NCBI GenBank assembly: GCA_014621425.1
Contig: JAANBB010000032.1
Coordinates: forward strand, 124,001-188,000
Origin: Cylindrodendrum hubeiense
Taxonomy: Eukaryota; Ascomycota; Sordariomycetes; Hypocreales; Nectriaceae
Length of the DNA stretch: 64,000 bases
Reading direction: 5' to 3'
Positions 44,954-55,759 of this stretch are shown in pieces; positions within the stretch are counted from its first letter, which is position 1, and each line of letters starts with the position of its first letter. Under the pieces are notes generated by a model. The model searched no databases, was not told the DNA's origin, and worked only from the letters and a program-made list of their open reading frames with translations. The position numbers and the translations under genes are program-made.

Positions 44954-45390
44954 GATTGTGATAAATGGATAGATTGGTGTATGGAGATGGTGGATGAGAT
45001 AAGATGGCTCAAATCAAGGTGAACTTGGCACGACGAGCAGTTAAGTGTATTTCAGTTCACGGCTCAGGTCAAAACAAAGTAGCCCGGATTGATCCATCCA
45101 CAAATGGAGGAAAGAATTCCGGAACACGGGGGACGGCATCGTTTCCCCAGATTCGGAATTGGGAATTTCCACTTCGGAACTTGGGGTAATTTGTACCCCG
45201 GAGCTAGAATCGGCCGAGAGCAGAGCGACGGACCCATTTGCGGCACGCGGGCGTCCTACTGCGAACCAGGCAATACGTACTGCGTACTACCCCCAAGGAA
45301 TCATCACAAAATTCCACTTTTATCTTTCCAACTGGTCCTTTCACTTCTCTTGTTGATCCAATCGCGACGACACTATCACTCAGCGACACC
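44954..45390. promoter_or_regulatory. Divergent promoter of PRISE reductase and CoA ligase 2
   Basis: Rich in CGG/CCG half-sites within AATTCC-type contexts: ATTCCGGAA near 45117, TTCGGAATTGGGAATTTCC near 45153 and ACTTCGGAACTTGG near 45172. None is an exact CGG-N5-CCG, but the cluster resembles elements upstream of neighbouring genes. Both genes start from this gap, so shared control is likely. Confidence 0.5.
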
Positions 45391-47476
45391 ATGACCATCT
45401 ACACCAGCCACAAGCCTCTCAGCTACCCCAAAGACGCGACCATCACGGACGTGCTCTTCCACCACAACCTGAATAATACGCCTGCTGAAAAGCCGGCTAT
45501 TATTGATGGAATTTCAGGCGAAGTTGTCTTTACATATTCCAGCTTCCGAGCGAGTGTCAGAAAGGTTGCGCACCATCTGCGTCACGAAGTTGGGGTAGAG
45601 CCAGGCTCTGTGGTAGGCATTTTGTCTACCAACAAGGTATGCGCATACAGTCTAATACCAGATTGTGTTCATTTAAACTTGGTTTAATAACTACTAACAC
45701 CTCGTGTGCTGCAGAACTATTACCCGATATGCGTTCATGCTATCCTTGCCGTCGGCGGCGTGGTATCCGCGTTGAATCCGTTGTATGAGCCCAACGTAAG
45801 TCCAATTCTGCCTGCCTTCTTTATGTAATGCATTGCTTGTCGACAATCTGCTGACGAAATATCTAGGAGCTTGCACATGCGCTGGGGCTAAGTGAGCCTG
45901 CGCACGTCTTTGTCGAGGAAGCTCTGCTTCCAAAGCTTGTTACAGCACTGGGAACATTGCCTGATCTTTTCCAAAAGCCAACCTTGCACGTTTGGGACAC
46001 TGACAGGGCCGAGGCTGGAGTATTCGAGGCCTTGAATATTGAACACATTATTCAATACGGCTCTACCAACTTCGAGCTCGCAAAGCATGCCCCCGGCGTC
46101 GCCGCCAAACTACTAGCCTTTATATGCTTTAGTTCCGGAACCTCGGGACTCGTAAAGGGAGTGAAGCTCAGCCATGGGAATATTGTTGCCAATATTTTCC
46201 AACAATCACAAGGCCTTCAAGGGATGTTCACGCCTGAAACTGTTGTCGCGTTGATCGTTCCTTTCTTCCATGTTCTTGGCCTCGCTGGTTTCTGCTGTCA
46301 ATATGTTAGCCAGGTACGCTGCCCTTCAATGTTTATGACACGCCTCGTGAAAGGTGTGCTAATGGTCTTGTCAATTAGGGCGCCCCAATTGTAACATTCA
46401 GAAGATTTGAAGTAGGGCCTTTGTTGGAAGCAGTCAAGAAACACCGCAGTAGGTCAGTCTTCCCTTTTAAAAAGCGCAACTGATTAACCGAGTACAGTCA
46501 CTCATGTCAACGTCGTGCCACCAATCGCCCTGGAGCTCTTACGCTTCCCCATAGTCTCGAAGGGAGAATACCCATCCATGAAATGCCTGATCAATGCCGC
46601 TGCTCCATTGAACCAGCGTCAGGCGGATCAGCTATGCGAAAAGTTCGGTTGCGTCGTCACTCAGTGGTATGGCATGACCGAGGCCAGCCCAAGCATCGCC
46701 TCTCAGCGAGAAGATGAGGTCAATATACCTGGCACTATTGGGAGGCTTCTGCCCGGCATAGAGATGAGAGTCATGGACGAAAGCTACAAAGGTAAGTTGG
46801 CAAAGATTACGCTTGAACATTTCGTTGGCTAACCAGCAACTAGATGCGCGGGTCGGAGAGTTCGCGATTCGCGGCCCCAACACCATGCAAGGCTACGTTG
46901 ACGGCGAAAAGCGATCCGACAATCCTAATACACCAGATGGATTCCTAAGAACCGGAGATATCGGCTACGTCGACGATAAGGGATACCTGTTCATCGTCGA
47001 TCGGGCGAAGGAGATGATCAAAGTCAAAGGGTAAGTTACGCACATCCAGGTTATTCGCATTCCTCGACTGATCTTTCTCTCTTTCCAGAAACCAAGTTGC
47101 ACCGGCCGAACTCGAAGCGATTCTTATAACCCACCCACAAGTGCTCGATGCCGCCGTTTGCGGTATCTACAACGAACATGGGACTTCGGAGATGCCTGTG
47201 GGGTACATCACGACGAGCGTGCAGGGCGCAGAACAGGAGGAACTTCTCAAGGCCGATGTTCTGAAGCATGTTCACTCTCAGGTTACAAGATACAAACAAA
47301 TTACTGGCGGACTGCACATCCTGCCGTCCATTCCGAGAAAGTAAGTTGCATTCCATGCGCCCACGTCTTCGACTTGGAACACTAACAACCACAGCCCTGC
47401 TGGTAAAATTCTGCGACGACTCCTGCCTGCCAAGCTGCAAGCCGCCAATCGTACGGATATGCCTGCAAAGTTATAG
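45391..47476 (+). CDS. Adenylate-forming acyl/aryl-CoA ligase 2 (4CL-like), PTS1 end
   Basis: Exons join 45391-45636, 45715-45795, 45867-46313, 46379-46448, 46498-46791, 46844-47030, 47089-47340, 47395-47476 (552 residues). Motifs: FSSGTSGLVKGVKLSH (ATP binding), PFFHVLGLAGF, INAAAPLNQRQ, QWYGMTEASP, FLRTGDIGYVDDKGYLF, VDRAKEMIKVKGNQVAPAEL and PRNPAGKILRR with the adenylation lysine. The C-terminus DMPAKL ends in the canonical PTS1 AKL. It differs clearly from ligase 1 in exon structure and sequence, so it is not a recent duplicate. Predicted peroxisomal activation of an aromatic or medium-chain acid to its CoA ester, supplying substrate to an acyl-CoA dehydrogenase such as that at 32754-34701. 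Confidence 0.93.
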
Positions 47477-47613
47477 ATTGTAAATCCTCGGTTGCAATAG
47501 AGACATCAGTGCAGATAGAAGTTCATTTATAGATCTAAATTCGAGTCCAGAACATGCTCAGCCAATTCATGATTTCCAAAATTGTCGAGGATGATTAATT
47601 AGATTCCAGAATA

Positions 47614-50591
47614 TTAGAAAGCGCCACTTGTAGGGTTACAGAGACTCATCACAGCCTTATCCACATCCATATCCATATCAAAGATGCCCGTCGGCTCCAT
47701 CGACCCAAATATCGACCGCTCAACATCAAAATCCATGCCCAGCCCTCCACTTCGCCCTGCGGCAGCTTTCTCGTCTTCTGTGATTGTAGAAAGACCCCCA
47801 TCGCCATTGATGATGGCTTCAAAGTTGAAGTCCAGCATTGCCCACTCCGGGAGCTCTGGTGTGGGATTGTCAGCCCCACCCTCCATCATTGCCCACAAGC
47901 CAGCGTTGGTCTGATCTGCCTTTCCTGGTTGTGTGTCGGATAACATGGAGGCATTTTCAGAAACAATGCTTTCTCTTCTGTCAAAGACGCGCGTGTTCTT
48001 CTTTTCATCGCCTGAGAATGCGTAAGCCTGGTCGATTTGGTCTGCCAACGTCATTTGCCCGATCCTGACTGAGTTGCGTGGCAGGTCATGTCGGTCCATG
48101 TTGGGGGCAGCCTGTTGTATCTCGTTGACACCATTGCGTTCTTCAGATTCCTGTAAATCGTTCGAGCCTTGCATAGGCCGATCTTGGGAGACGTCTTCAT
48201 TTAAGGTGCGCTGAACAATAAGGCTCAGCTTGCGCACCCACCGCATCGTCTTCCCTGATACCCAGATCCGGTGGCAATACATATTCAATGATCGAGTAGC
48301 AGCCAAGATCAGGTCTTTGTATCGTCTCTTGAGATTAGGCTCTCTCGTAACCAAACCAAGCATGACCATTGTCGCGCTGGTAAGGTAGTGGCTGAACGGG
48401 AAGCAGTATTTGAGAGCGCTGTCCTGTACGCTTTCGTGGGCGCTGAGGATGCTAGCTGCCAAGCTCGCACAAAGTGATACAGACTCGAGTTCGTCGTCTT
48501 CGCTGCGGCCAGCAGGCGGCGCGTTCGTTAAAAATGGCCTTCGAATCAGCAGGCGGAGGAACGTACTGCACTATATACTGTGTGAGTCAAGTTCAAGAAT
48601 TGTTGGATGACCGAGAAGTAATCTTACCGAAAAGAGAAGCATTGACTGTTTGACTTGCCACCGTAATCTTGTCCCGAACTGAAGGTCTGGTGACCTTCTC
48701 GGATCGTATGACAGATCTTTGGGCACGTTTTCCAGCAGGTTACACAGCACACTATCTGCGTACTCGACCATGCCAGACGACGTAGGATTTGGTCCTTTGA
48801 TGCCATACATGAGCTCCCACACCTTGCCCACCACTCGAGAGAATCGCACCATGGCCGTCAGATATGGGATTGTGGTGATCGGTTCGCTCGCAATCTCGAT
48901 TGCGGTTTCGCGCTTAAGCTTCTGGGCCGTGTCAGTTGTTTTTGAGTACCGACTCAACCAGTCGTCGCCAAGTTCTAACGGCAAAGCGGTGTCGATGTTG
49001 CTGTCTTGAATTAGGTATGGCCGACCTGACTCAATTGCTAGCCGGCGATCGAGCACATATATGGACCACCAAGTTCGGCAATACATTTGAGCCCAGAAGA
49101 CGGGCATGTTGTCGTAGGTGCTCTGTCGGTGCAGCCCAACAATATGCGCATTCGAAACGAGGAGAGCGTGAATCCTGACCGCACGTTGGGTCGCATCTAA
49201 GCGAAACAGATATAAAACCTAGGGAATGGTCAGAAAGTGTTGCTAAAATGGTGGAATAAATTTGGGACTCTTACTCTTAGCACCAGAATCTGCATCGTCA
49301 CCAAGGACTTGGCGGCATTGTTGCTCATCTCCATTGTGTCATGCATCAAGGCCACTCCAACGCTATACAGACTCCACCCGGCAGAGTGTACGCCATTGGC
49401 ATCCGTCATTCTTGTCGACACGCTGCATCGGCCTAGGGCCAGACAGAAGCAGATGAGGGCCACCGACATGCGCTTCTGTTCTCGGTCGGCTGAGTTGCTC
49501 ATTGACCAGAGTGCAGAGTATTCCCATAGCTCATTGAATGTCTCCCAGACAGTTGGCTGGTGAAGTATTGGGTAGAGGATGTGAATCTCGTCCAAGAAGA
49601 TGGCTAAATACCGTCTCCATTCCTCTTCGTTAGCCACAATGCCGTGCTGGCTTAGAATACTCTCCAGCCAGCCCCGAACCTTCCGTGAACCCTTGTCTCC
49701 AGACGCTGTGGAATTCTGAAGGGATGATCCTGTGGGGATATTCGGTAGCGGTTTTGTGCTATTGACTGATCGGCCCAGGCTTTCATCCACGTCCTGAAAT
49801 GCCGGGCTCATGGAAATCTCGCCAGCGAATGTTTGGCCGTCTGCTTCCAGCACATTTTCGAGCTCGTTGGATTTTGGTGTGGGGAAATCGTCTCCAGGCA
49901 ACCCCCCATGGCTGTGCGAATGATGGGAGGGCTGGTACTTGGCGGCATCTTGGATTGGACTTTGCATGACGTTCAATCGGCGTTCCACATCGACTAGCCG
50001 TGACAAAAGCTCGTGGTTTGAGACGCTGTTCAGGTTTGTGAGTATTAAATATCTCCCTTTATGCGCAATGGGCTGGAATTCGTACGTATTGCCAGTATTG
50101 AGACTCGATAAGTCTGCTTCAGAGCCTGTGGCCCAGCTCTTCTGGTCCGGTTTGTGTTGTCCGCCACGCGGGGCAGACACGCATTGCCTCTTTCTAGCTA
50201 TACATGACGCACAAGGTTCGCCGCCCTCGCACTTGAATCGTGTCAATAGATGCGTTGCGTGCAAAGGTATGAGGAATTACTGACCTTTATTTTTCGTTGT
50301 TGACATGATGTGCTACAGCCAGACACCGCCTGTGAGCTACTGGGACATTGCGCGATGGAATTGTTAGACCCAGAGGACGTACCATGCTCGAGATATGTAT
50401 TTCCCTCGTTTCATCTTCTTTGCGGGACGCTCTGAAGGATCCGGGCTAGGCGGCGTGCCATCAGCTTGTTCATCCACGGATCCTCGCTTGACGTGCTCAG
50501 CGGAAGTCTCGGCTGGTTCGTCGCCATTCTCCTCATCGACGGCGGCGACCAGAATGGTCTTGTCGGCATCGTCTTGAAGTTCAGCGGCCAT
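47614..50591 (-). CDS. Large Zn2Cys6 transcription factor with three-exon zinc cluster
   Basis: Minus-strand exons 50383-50591, 50285-50312, 49275-50231, 48628-49218, 47614-48570 (913 residues). The zinc cluster is assembled only after splicing: exon 1 ends KRGKYISRA plus two bases of a Cys codon, the 28-nt exon 2 codes TSCQQRKIK, and exon 3 opens CEGGEPCASCIARKRQC, giving Cys70, 73, 80, 86, 89 and 96. The middle homology domain contains VLYLFRLDATQRAVRIHALL, QSTYDNMPVFWAQMYCRTWW and RLLIRRPFLTN. The acidic C-terminus may activate transcription. It follows CoA ligase 2 tail-to-tail (138-base gap), and its own promoter contains a perfect CGGAAATTCCG. Best candidate for cluster control in the 31-58 kb block. 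Confidence 0.9.
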
Positions 50592-51149
50592 TCTGGTTGG
50601 TGTTGGGAGTTTGCGTGTTGGCGAGTCTGGAAAGTTGTGGAGTCAATGGAGATGCAGCCGGAAAGCCCGCGATATACAGGTGGGGTCTCACGACGAGGGG
50701 GACGAGGGCGATAAAGCCAAAGTAGCAAATAATTTAGATTCTAGCCTATAATGACGTAGCAATAGTTCGCTTATTCAACTTCGGTCGAGACCTCCGGCGA
50801 ACCCCAGACCCCAGATCAGTTGCCCCAGATCAACACCGCGGAGAGCGGGATCACGGGTCCACCCCCGCATTTCTGTGGCGGTTACCAGTCTCTCTAGGTT
50901 TCAATCTTGCCTCAAAGGAGCTAAGGTCAGCGAGATGAGGGGAAAGGGGCGGGCTGCCACCTGTCCAGGATCCGGAATGTTTGACGGAAATTCCGTCCCC
51001 GGGACGCGCCAAGAGGAGGCGGCGCAAAGCGAGGCGGCGCAAAGCACGGCGCCGTCACAGCTCAAACTCTCAATTGATCCCGGTGTAACCCGTATCAAAG
51101 CCTTGCTTGCGAGTGGCGTCGAGGCAACGCCATGTCCCGCAGCAGGTCA
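50592..51149. promoter_or_regulatory. Promoter of the large Zn2Cys6 gene, with perfect palindrome
   Basis: GACGGAAATTCCGTC at 50983-50997 is a perfect palindrome around one base and contains CGG-N5-CCG (50985-50995), about 400 bases upstream of the ATG at 50591. A perfect two-copy 15-nt repeat (GAGGCGGCGCAAAGC) follows at 51016-51045. The presence of the site upstream of a Zn2Cys6 gene would suit autoregulation. Confidence 0.6.
51016..51045. repeat. Two-copy 15-nt tandem repeat
   Basis: GAGGCGGCGCAAAGC is repeated twice without change, close to the CGG-N5-CCG palindrome. Confidence 0.85.
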
Positions 51150-52450
51150 TTAAGGATAGAGGTCAAAGCCTCTGGGTGAGTCATTGGTATCTACGTAGCA
51201 GATTAACATGGCTGCGGTTTGATGAACTTCCAGGGTGGCCCTACCAAGTGACCGGCTCCCGGCAAGACTTGGGTCGTCGAGGGGGGCCGGATGAGTCGCG
51301 CAACCGATTCTCGGTCCGGAGCAGATCTGAGTTCTGTCAGCACGGTGCTCGGCTTCAAGTTGCGTGCTCAAACTTGCATCACTTTGCTCTCGGAGCCCCA
51401 GACGAAGTGATGACGACCTCGAGATTGGCCAACCAGCGCTAAAATTTCTTGATATGGTGCGGCACGATACGTGGCCTGCAGTATCATCAGCATGAGGCAC
51501 AGCAGAATAGACTTTGTACGCACCGCTTCTTGATCCTTGGGTGTTTTAAGCATTCTTGGTGACGAAGCACTCTCGTCCTGAATTGGAAACGTGCCGTGCT
51601 CCTTGATAATATCAGCGCACGCCTCACTCCGGACCGTTGTCAAAGCGTACAATGTATACCTGCAGCTGTCGCTTGTCCCAGTCTTGGAGGCTTTTGCTCT
51701 TCTGAAAGGCTGCTGTAAGATCGGCCCTACAGTCTCTTGTCAGCGCTGTCGTGCCAAGCAAAGTCTGGCAACAAACTTGGAATTCCAGGTGTCTCGGCGC
51801 TTCATCGTCATGCGCGCGATGGTATCAGTCTGCCCCTCGAACTGGAATAAAATAGGCTCGATAAAAATAGTCGCCAAGAACGCTTCGGGTTCCATCATGG
51901 CTGCGTGACACCTAAGACACGGTTTCAATGAGTGGCTTTGAAGATGGCCTTCCAATCCCACTCACATGGCTCCTCCTCCAAATGAGTGACCGATGCCGAC
52001 GACAGGCTGCTGAATGCGAAGATGCTTGAGCGTGTGGAGGACATCGCGAGAGTCGTCGGGCCAAAATGCTGCACACAGTCAATACCGGCAATATTCTTCC
52101 GCCCTGGGCTGTGAATTGGACAGCTACCTACCTGTTGGTGGGAGAGCATCTTTGTTTAGAACCGCGCTGTCGCCATGATTTGCTGCGTCAATGGCAATCA
52201 GCCTCTTGACTTTAGACCGCAATCCCGGTTCAGCCAAAAGCGATTCAATGATCAATTGCCAGAAATATTTGTTGAATGACGTCCCATGCGTGAGAATAAT
52301 GGTGAGCCCAGCTTCATCAACGTCGCGAACGTGGTAATCGTGAACCGACAATCTCAGTGGTTTGGGGAGATTGTGCCGGCCAGAGGCTTCATTTTGAGCT
52401 GGTGTACTGGCTGGGATGACCAGCGTTTGCCGCGTATACTGAGTAGCCAT
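51150..52450 (-). pseudogene. Alpha/beta hydrolase with decayed 3' half
   Basis: Start ATG at 52450 (MATQYTRQTLVIPAST). The 5' exons 52132-52450, 51966-52068 and 51777-51911 splice cleanly and encode an alpha/beta hydrolase: oxyanion segment LTHGTSFNKYFW, DAANHGDSAVLN, FWPDDSRDVLHTLKHL and the nucleophile elbow GIGHSFGGGAM, with the Ser. After a plausible exon at 51726 (ADLTAAFQKSKSLQDWDKRQ) the reading frame degrades: recognisable C-terminal pieces (VRSEACADIIKEHG, STQLEAEHRADRT, PGAGHLVG with the catalytic His, EVHQTAAMLI) occur in different frames. At least three phase changes are needed and no introns explain them. Either a recent pseudogene or a C-terminal truncation lacking the His. Relatives occur in fungal secondary-metabolite and detoxification loci. 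Confidence 0.65.
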
Positions 52451-53488
52451 TTGGGAGAAGTGTTCGCAATCGATACAGCACAAGACGATTGAATCAATGT
52501 TCACGAAGCTGCGTTTAAAGTGCATCCATCGACGCAAGTTATAAATCAAGGCTTCCACGCGACGGGCCGGAACGCCTACAGTTCCGTACAGCGGTCTGTC
52601 TTCGCCGCCACCCGCTAAATTCCGCCCCACAAACACTACAGGGGTTAAACTTCCACTGTAATTTAGGGGACATTCGCCATAGATTAGAACACTATACAAT
52701 CCATGCCCTCACAATGCATTTGAGCCCGTCTCCAAGGCCGAGAAGATAACAATGAAGCACTTCTCTACGATAGTTTTCTTCACCGTCACTCTCATGGGTG
52801 ATAAGGATTTCGCCAGCGCGTCTTTCTCCGCTGGAGATAACGAGACCATCGTACCGATGCACATCTGACCCCAAGCCTTGAGACATCTTTGAGCGACGCG
52901 ACGAGGTGGAACGTGAACAACTGCAGGAAATCATGTCTTGACCAATACCAACTGCATGTCCAATGTCCTCTCAGATATTTGCACGTCATACGAGGAGTTA
53001 GTATTCTACTAGGTTGAGCAGAGTCATTTCGTTTGCGAGGTACTCAAGCTGCCAAAAACTTCGCTGAAGGGATGAATCAACTGGTGGAGGGGATCTCAAC
53101 ACACGCAACCGTGTCTAATCTACTTATTGATGAACAATCTCTGGAGTAGAAACTCAATCTTTTTCTGGGCCGTCTTCGACATTCGAAAAAGTCAACTCGT
53201 CTTGACTGATGATTGTCTTGGCCGCCTGAGCATAAAATTTGTACCACCATTGCTGGCCAACGGTCGCTTTCCGGTCGCTTCGGAATTGTCATTATTGGAG
53301 CTCGCCGGTCGTCCCGGCATTTCGGGTTCCTCAGTAGTCACGTCTCTCCGCAGCACCAATCATACCTCCATAATTTCTACATTCGCATTAAAAAGACAAT
53401 TAAAGATTCAAGATCTCCCATCGTCAAATGGTAAGCCTACATTTTGTCCCTTTTAACGCCTCTACCTTCAATTATCTCAAACACAGCC
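52451..53488. other. Intergenic, 1.0 kb, with an unassigned minus-strand frame
   Basis: A minus-strand frame at 52692-52934 contains HRYDGLVISSGERRAGEILI and SDGEENYRREVLHCYL, which look protein-like but match no family I can name; it has no ATG at its open end and may be a gene remnant. The right part is the promoter of the gene at 53489. Confidence 0.4.
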
Positions 53489-54091
53489 ATGGCATCCACA
53501 AACGGCCCCGCGACTGAGCTTGTGCAAATCCCCCTGGGAGTCCCGTTTTCGGAGTTCTTGAGCGTCTTTAGCCAACACTTGGAGCCCGTTCTGCTGGCCC
53601 AGCCAGGGATCCGCTCAGTCATTACTGGCGTCACTATACCGTCAAAAGATGGAGAGCAACCCTTCGCCGTCTCAATCACCCAATGGGACGATGTTGAAGC
53701 GCACGATGCGTTTACGAAGAGCTCTGATGCCGGCCCCTTCTTTGCTAGAGTCCAACCGCTGACCACGGGGCCACCGACTGTGGAGCGTTATTATATGGGA
53801 ACCCTTGATCCATCGGTATATCAAAGTCGTTATGGCCTTGTTTTGAAGTTTGCTGTACATGACGGCCAAGCTCAAAGAACCGCATACAATGAACACATCA
53901 CGACAAACGGAAAACAAGCAGCGTTAATGGGAAAGTGTTTGGAAATTGAGTCCCAGAGCGCTACAGTCCTATTCGAAGACAGCCAAGACTTCAAGGCAGC
54001 AAGCGGTGTATGGAACTCAACTGAGTTGGCAAGCTCATTTACGGTACGGTGGCACAGAATTGGAACAAAGAAGTTATCTCCCGCACTTTGA
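53489..54091 (+). CDS. ABM-like (dimeric alpha/beta-barrel) protein, two-module
   Basis: Single exon, 200 residues from the ATG at 53489 (MASTNGPATELVQIPLG). The upstream in-frame extension lacks an ATG. The pattern of an N-terminal strand, a PFSEFLSVFSQHLEPVLL helix, GIRSVITG strand and AVSITQWDDVEAHDAF, then a second similar block (YGLVLKFAVHD, YNEHITTNGKQAALMG, ATVLFEDSQDFKAAS), resembles two tandem antibiotic-biosynthesis-monooxygenase (ABM)-like folds. This is a structural guess from sequence periodicity, not a firm homology. Such small proteins may act as cofactor-less oxygenases or as accessory proteins in aromatic catabolism. Located between the hydrolase remnant and the cyclase-family gene. 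Confidence 0.65.
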   Translation: MASTNGPATELVQIPLGVPFSEFLSVFSQHLEPVLLAQPGIRSVITGVTIPSKDGEQPFAVSITQWDDVEAHDAFTKSSDAGPFFARVQPLTTGPPTVERYYMGTLDPSVYQSRYGLVLKFAVHDGQAQRTAYNEHITTNGKQAALMGKCLEIESQSATVLFEDSQDFKAASGVWNSTELASSFTVRWHRIGTKKLSPAL

Positions 54092-54212
54092 TAGATATCA
54101 TAAACTCAGTGCAAGAAGTTCAGATCAAATTTAAACTCACTTGAAGAAGGTCCAACATCTATCCAATGTGTTCAACTAGCATCTAAGGCACTCCCCAATG
54201 AACATTAAATGA

Positions 54213-55370
54213 CTAGACTAAAGCAATCATATTGGCCGGACTTGCTACACCTCCATGGACATTCAACGGGCAAGAAGACAAGAAGAACGTCCAGCGCTTT
54301 TGCTCCTGGCACCACTTGGACAGATCTTCAAGCCAAAGCAGCTCCGCAATAGGACATCCCCAACCAGCAATCAGCACCTCGTGGTAAAAGAAGCCGGCAC
54401 TCTCATCAACTGGGAAAGCCTCCCACGCAGGGGCATCACCCCCCACTGCCGCAAACTGGTTGTCCCAAAGCCATTGAAGCAACCTCACATCCTGATTTAC
54501 CCCGCAAGATGCCGGCGGCCAAGCTTCCCCGACCTCCCGCTCTTCCTCCTCGGCGAGCTCGTAGTATCGCGCCGAAAATCCGGTCCTAATGAGGAGAACG
54601 TCGCCAGCCTTGGGCTCGAGATCAGGCGACATCTTTTGTTGCCACTCAAGACATGCCATCAGGTCTTCAAATTGGATGTTGTGGGGACGTGCAGCGTCGT
54701 ACTTCTTGCTCGTAGCCTCTGCATAAGCCCAATAGTCGATCAATATCGCTCGACCAGCAATGCATCCTGCCTTATGCCACGACTGAATTCCCAACTTCCC
54801 CTCCGGTTGGTGGAGAATTTCATCTCTAGTTGTGCCGTTGTAAAACAGTTGCTCTTTTTGATAAGCGAAGTGACGCAAGCCATCCCATTGAGTACTCTTT
54901 TGCGTATTGAAAGTGATCTATTCGCCAGCTGTCAGAAATCCAGACTCAAGCCTATTGGTGTTGGTTCGAGACTCACTATGTCGTCCAGTACACACCCCGG
55001 GCCAGTAATAGTATGAACAAAGTCATCTTTGTGCCTAAGGAATCCGGGAGTTTTTGGATAGCTCAAACCCCAGCTAATGAACACTGTAAGAATGGGAATT
55101 GACCACTTTAACTGGGGCGCGGGCATACTTGAGGCTGAAGCGCTTTCCCTCCCGAATTTCGGACGCTGCATCTCGAACAATCGCAGGTGATAACAAGTTC
55201 TATTACCACTTGTAAATAATTATACCGATAATGGGCGTTCAAATAGTCACCAAAGTTCCCAGCTGGTCGTCTTTCCCCCATAGACCCCAAGCCGAGTATG
55301 GGGGATCATCTTTTCGCAGCGGCAGATTGCCAAAGGCTGGTCGGACAACGCGGGACGAATCTGATTCCAT
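54213..55370 (-). CDS. Cyclase-family metal hydrolase (kynurenine-formamidase-like fold)
   Basis: Minus-strand exons 55251-55370, 55129-55199, 54977-55073, 54213-54917 (330 residues). The true start is MESDSSRVVRPAFGNLPLRK at 55370; longer unspliced frames hide it. Family order is complete: DPPYSAWGLWG, DDQLGTLN/LLSPAIVRDAA, FSLNWGLSYPK, HTITGPGCVLDD, TQKSTQWDGLRHFAYQ, GDVLLIRTGFSARYY, and the end GGDAPAWEAFP with FYHEVLIAGWGCPIAELL. This is the fungal branch of the 'putative cyclase' family (PF04199-type), whose studied members hydrolyse amide or lactam bonds, such as formylkynurenine or isatin. The usual HxGTHxD metal motif is replaced by STQWDGLRH, normal for the fungal branch. Divergent from the short Zn2Cys6 gene. 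Confidence 0.88.
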
Positions 55371-55759
55371 TTTTCTCAAAGACTTCAAGAGTATAACTTA
55401 TCTCACGTCATTATCTCGCAGCCTTCCGTGATATATAAGGTTCTCTCCGGAAATACCGTCCCCGCCGGACGCTACTTTCGGAGCATCGGATGCAGGCACC
55501 GAGCTAAGAGCTGTCTGTTCCGGGTATTCAACAATGCCCCGTAGCTTTCCCTGGCTAGCGCCGGGCCAGTCATTTTATACAATTTACAGAGCCCATAACT
55601 CGTAATTGATAGCATTGGCCATTTTCAACGAGGCCCGCATCATATGAGAGCATCATCTATTTTTCAGCCTCTTCCCTCCGCCTTCTACTTCCGTGGTTAT
55701 TCACCAGTGACAAATGAAATGCTCCTAAGCTCAACAACAGACACTACACTCAATTGGAT
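55371..55759. promoter_or_regulatory. Divergent promoter with CGGAAATACCG
   Basis: An exact CGG-N5-CCG (CGGAAATACCG) lies at 55448-55458, followed by CCCGCCGGACGC. It is 78 bases upstream of the cyclase-family start and about 300 bases upstream of the short regulator. It differs from the 50985-50995 site by one base. Confidence 0.6.

Noticed and set aside
54255..55016. A 253-codon plus-strand frame
   Set aside because: It is antisense to the spliced cyclase-family gene, whose motifs are clear; the plus-strand product has no family features.
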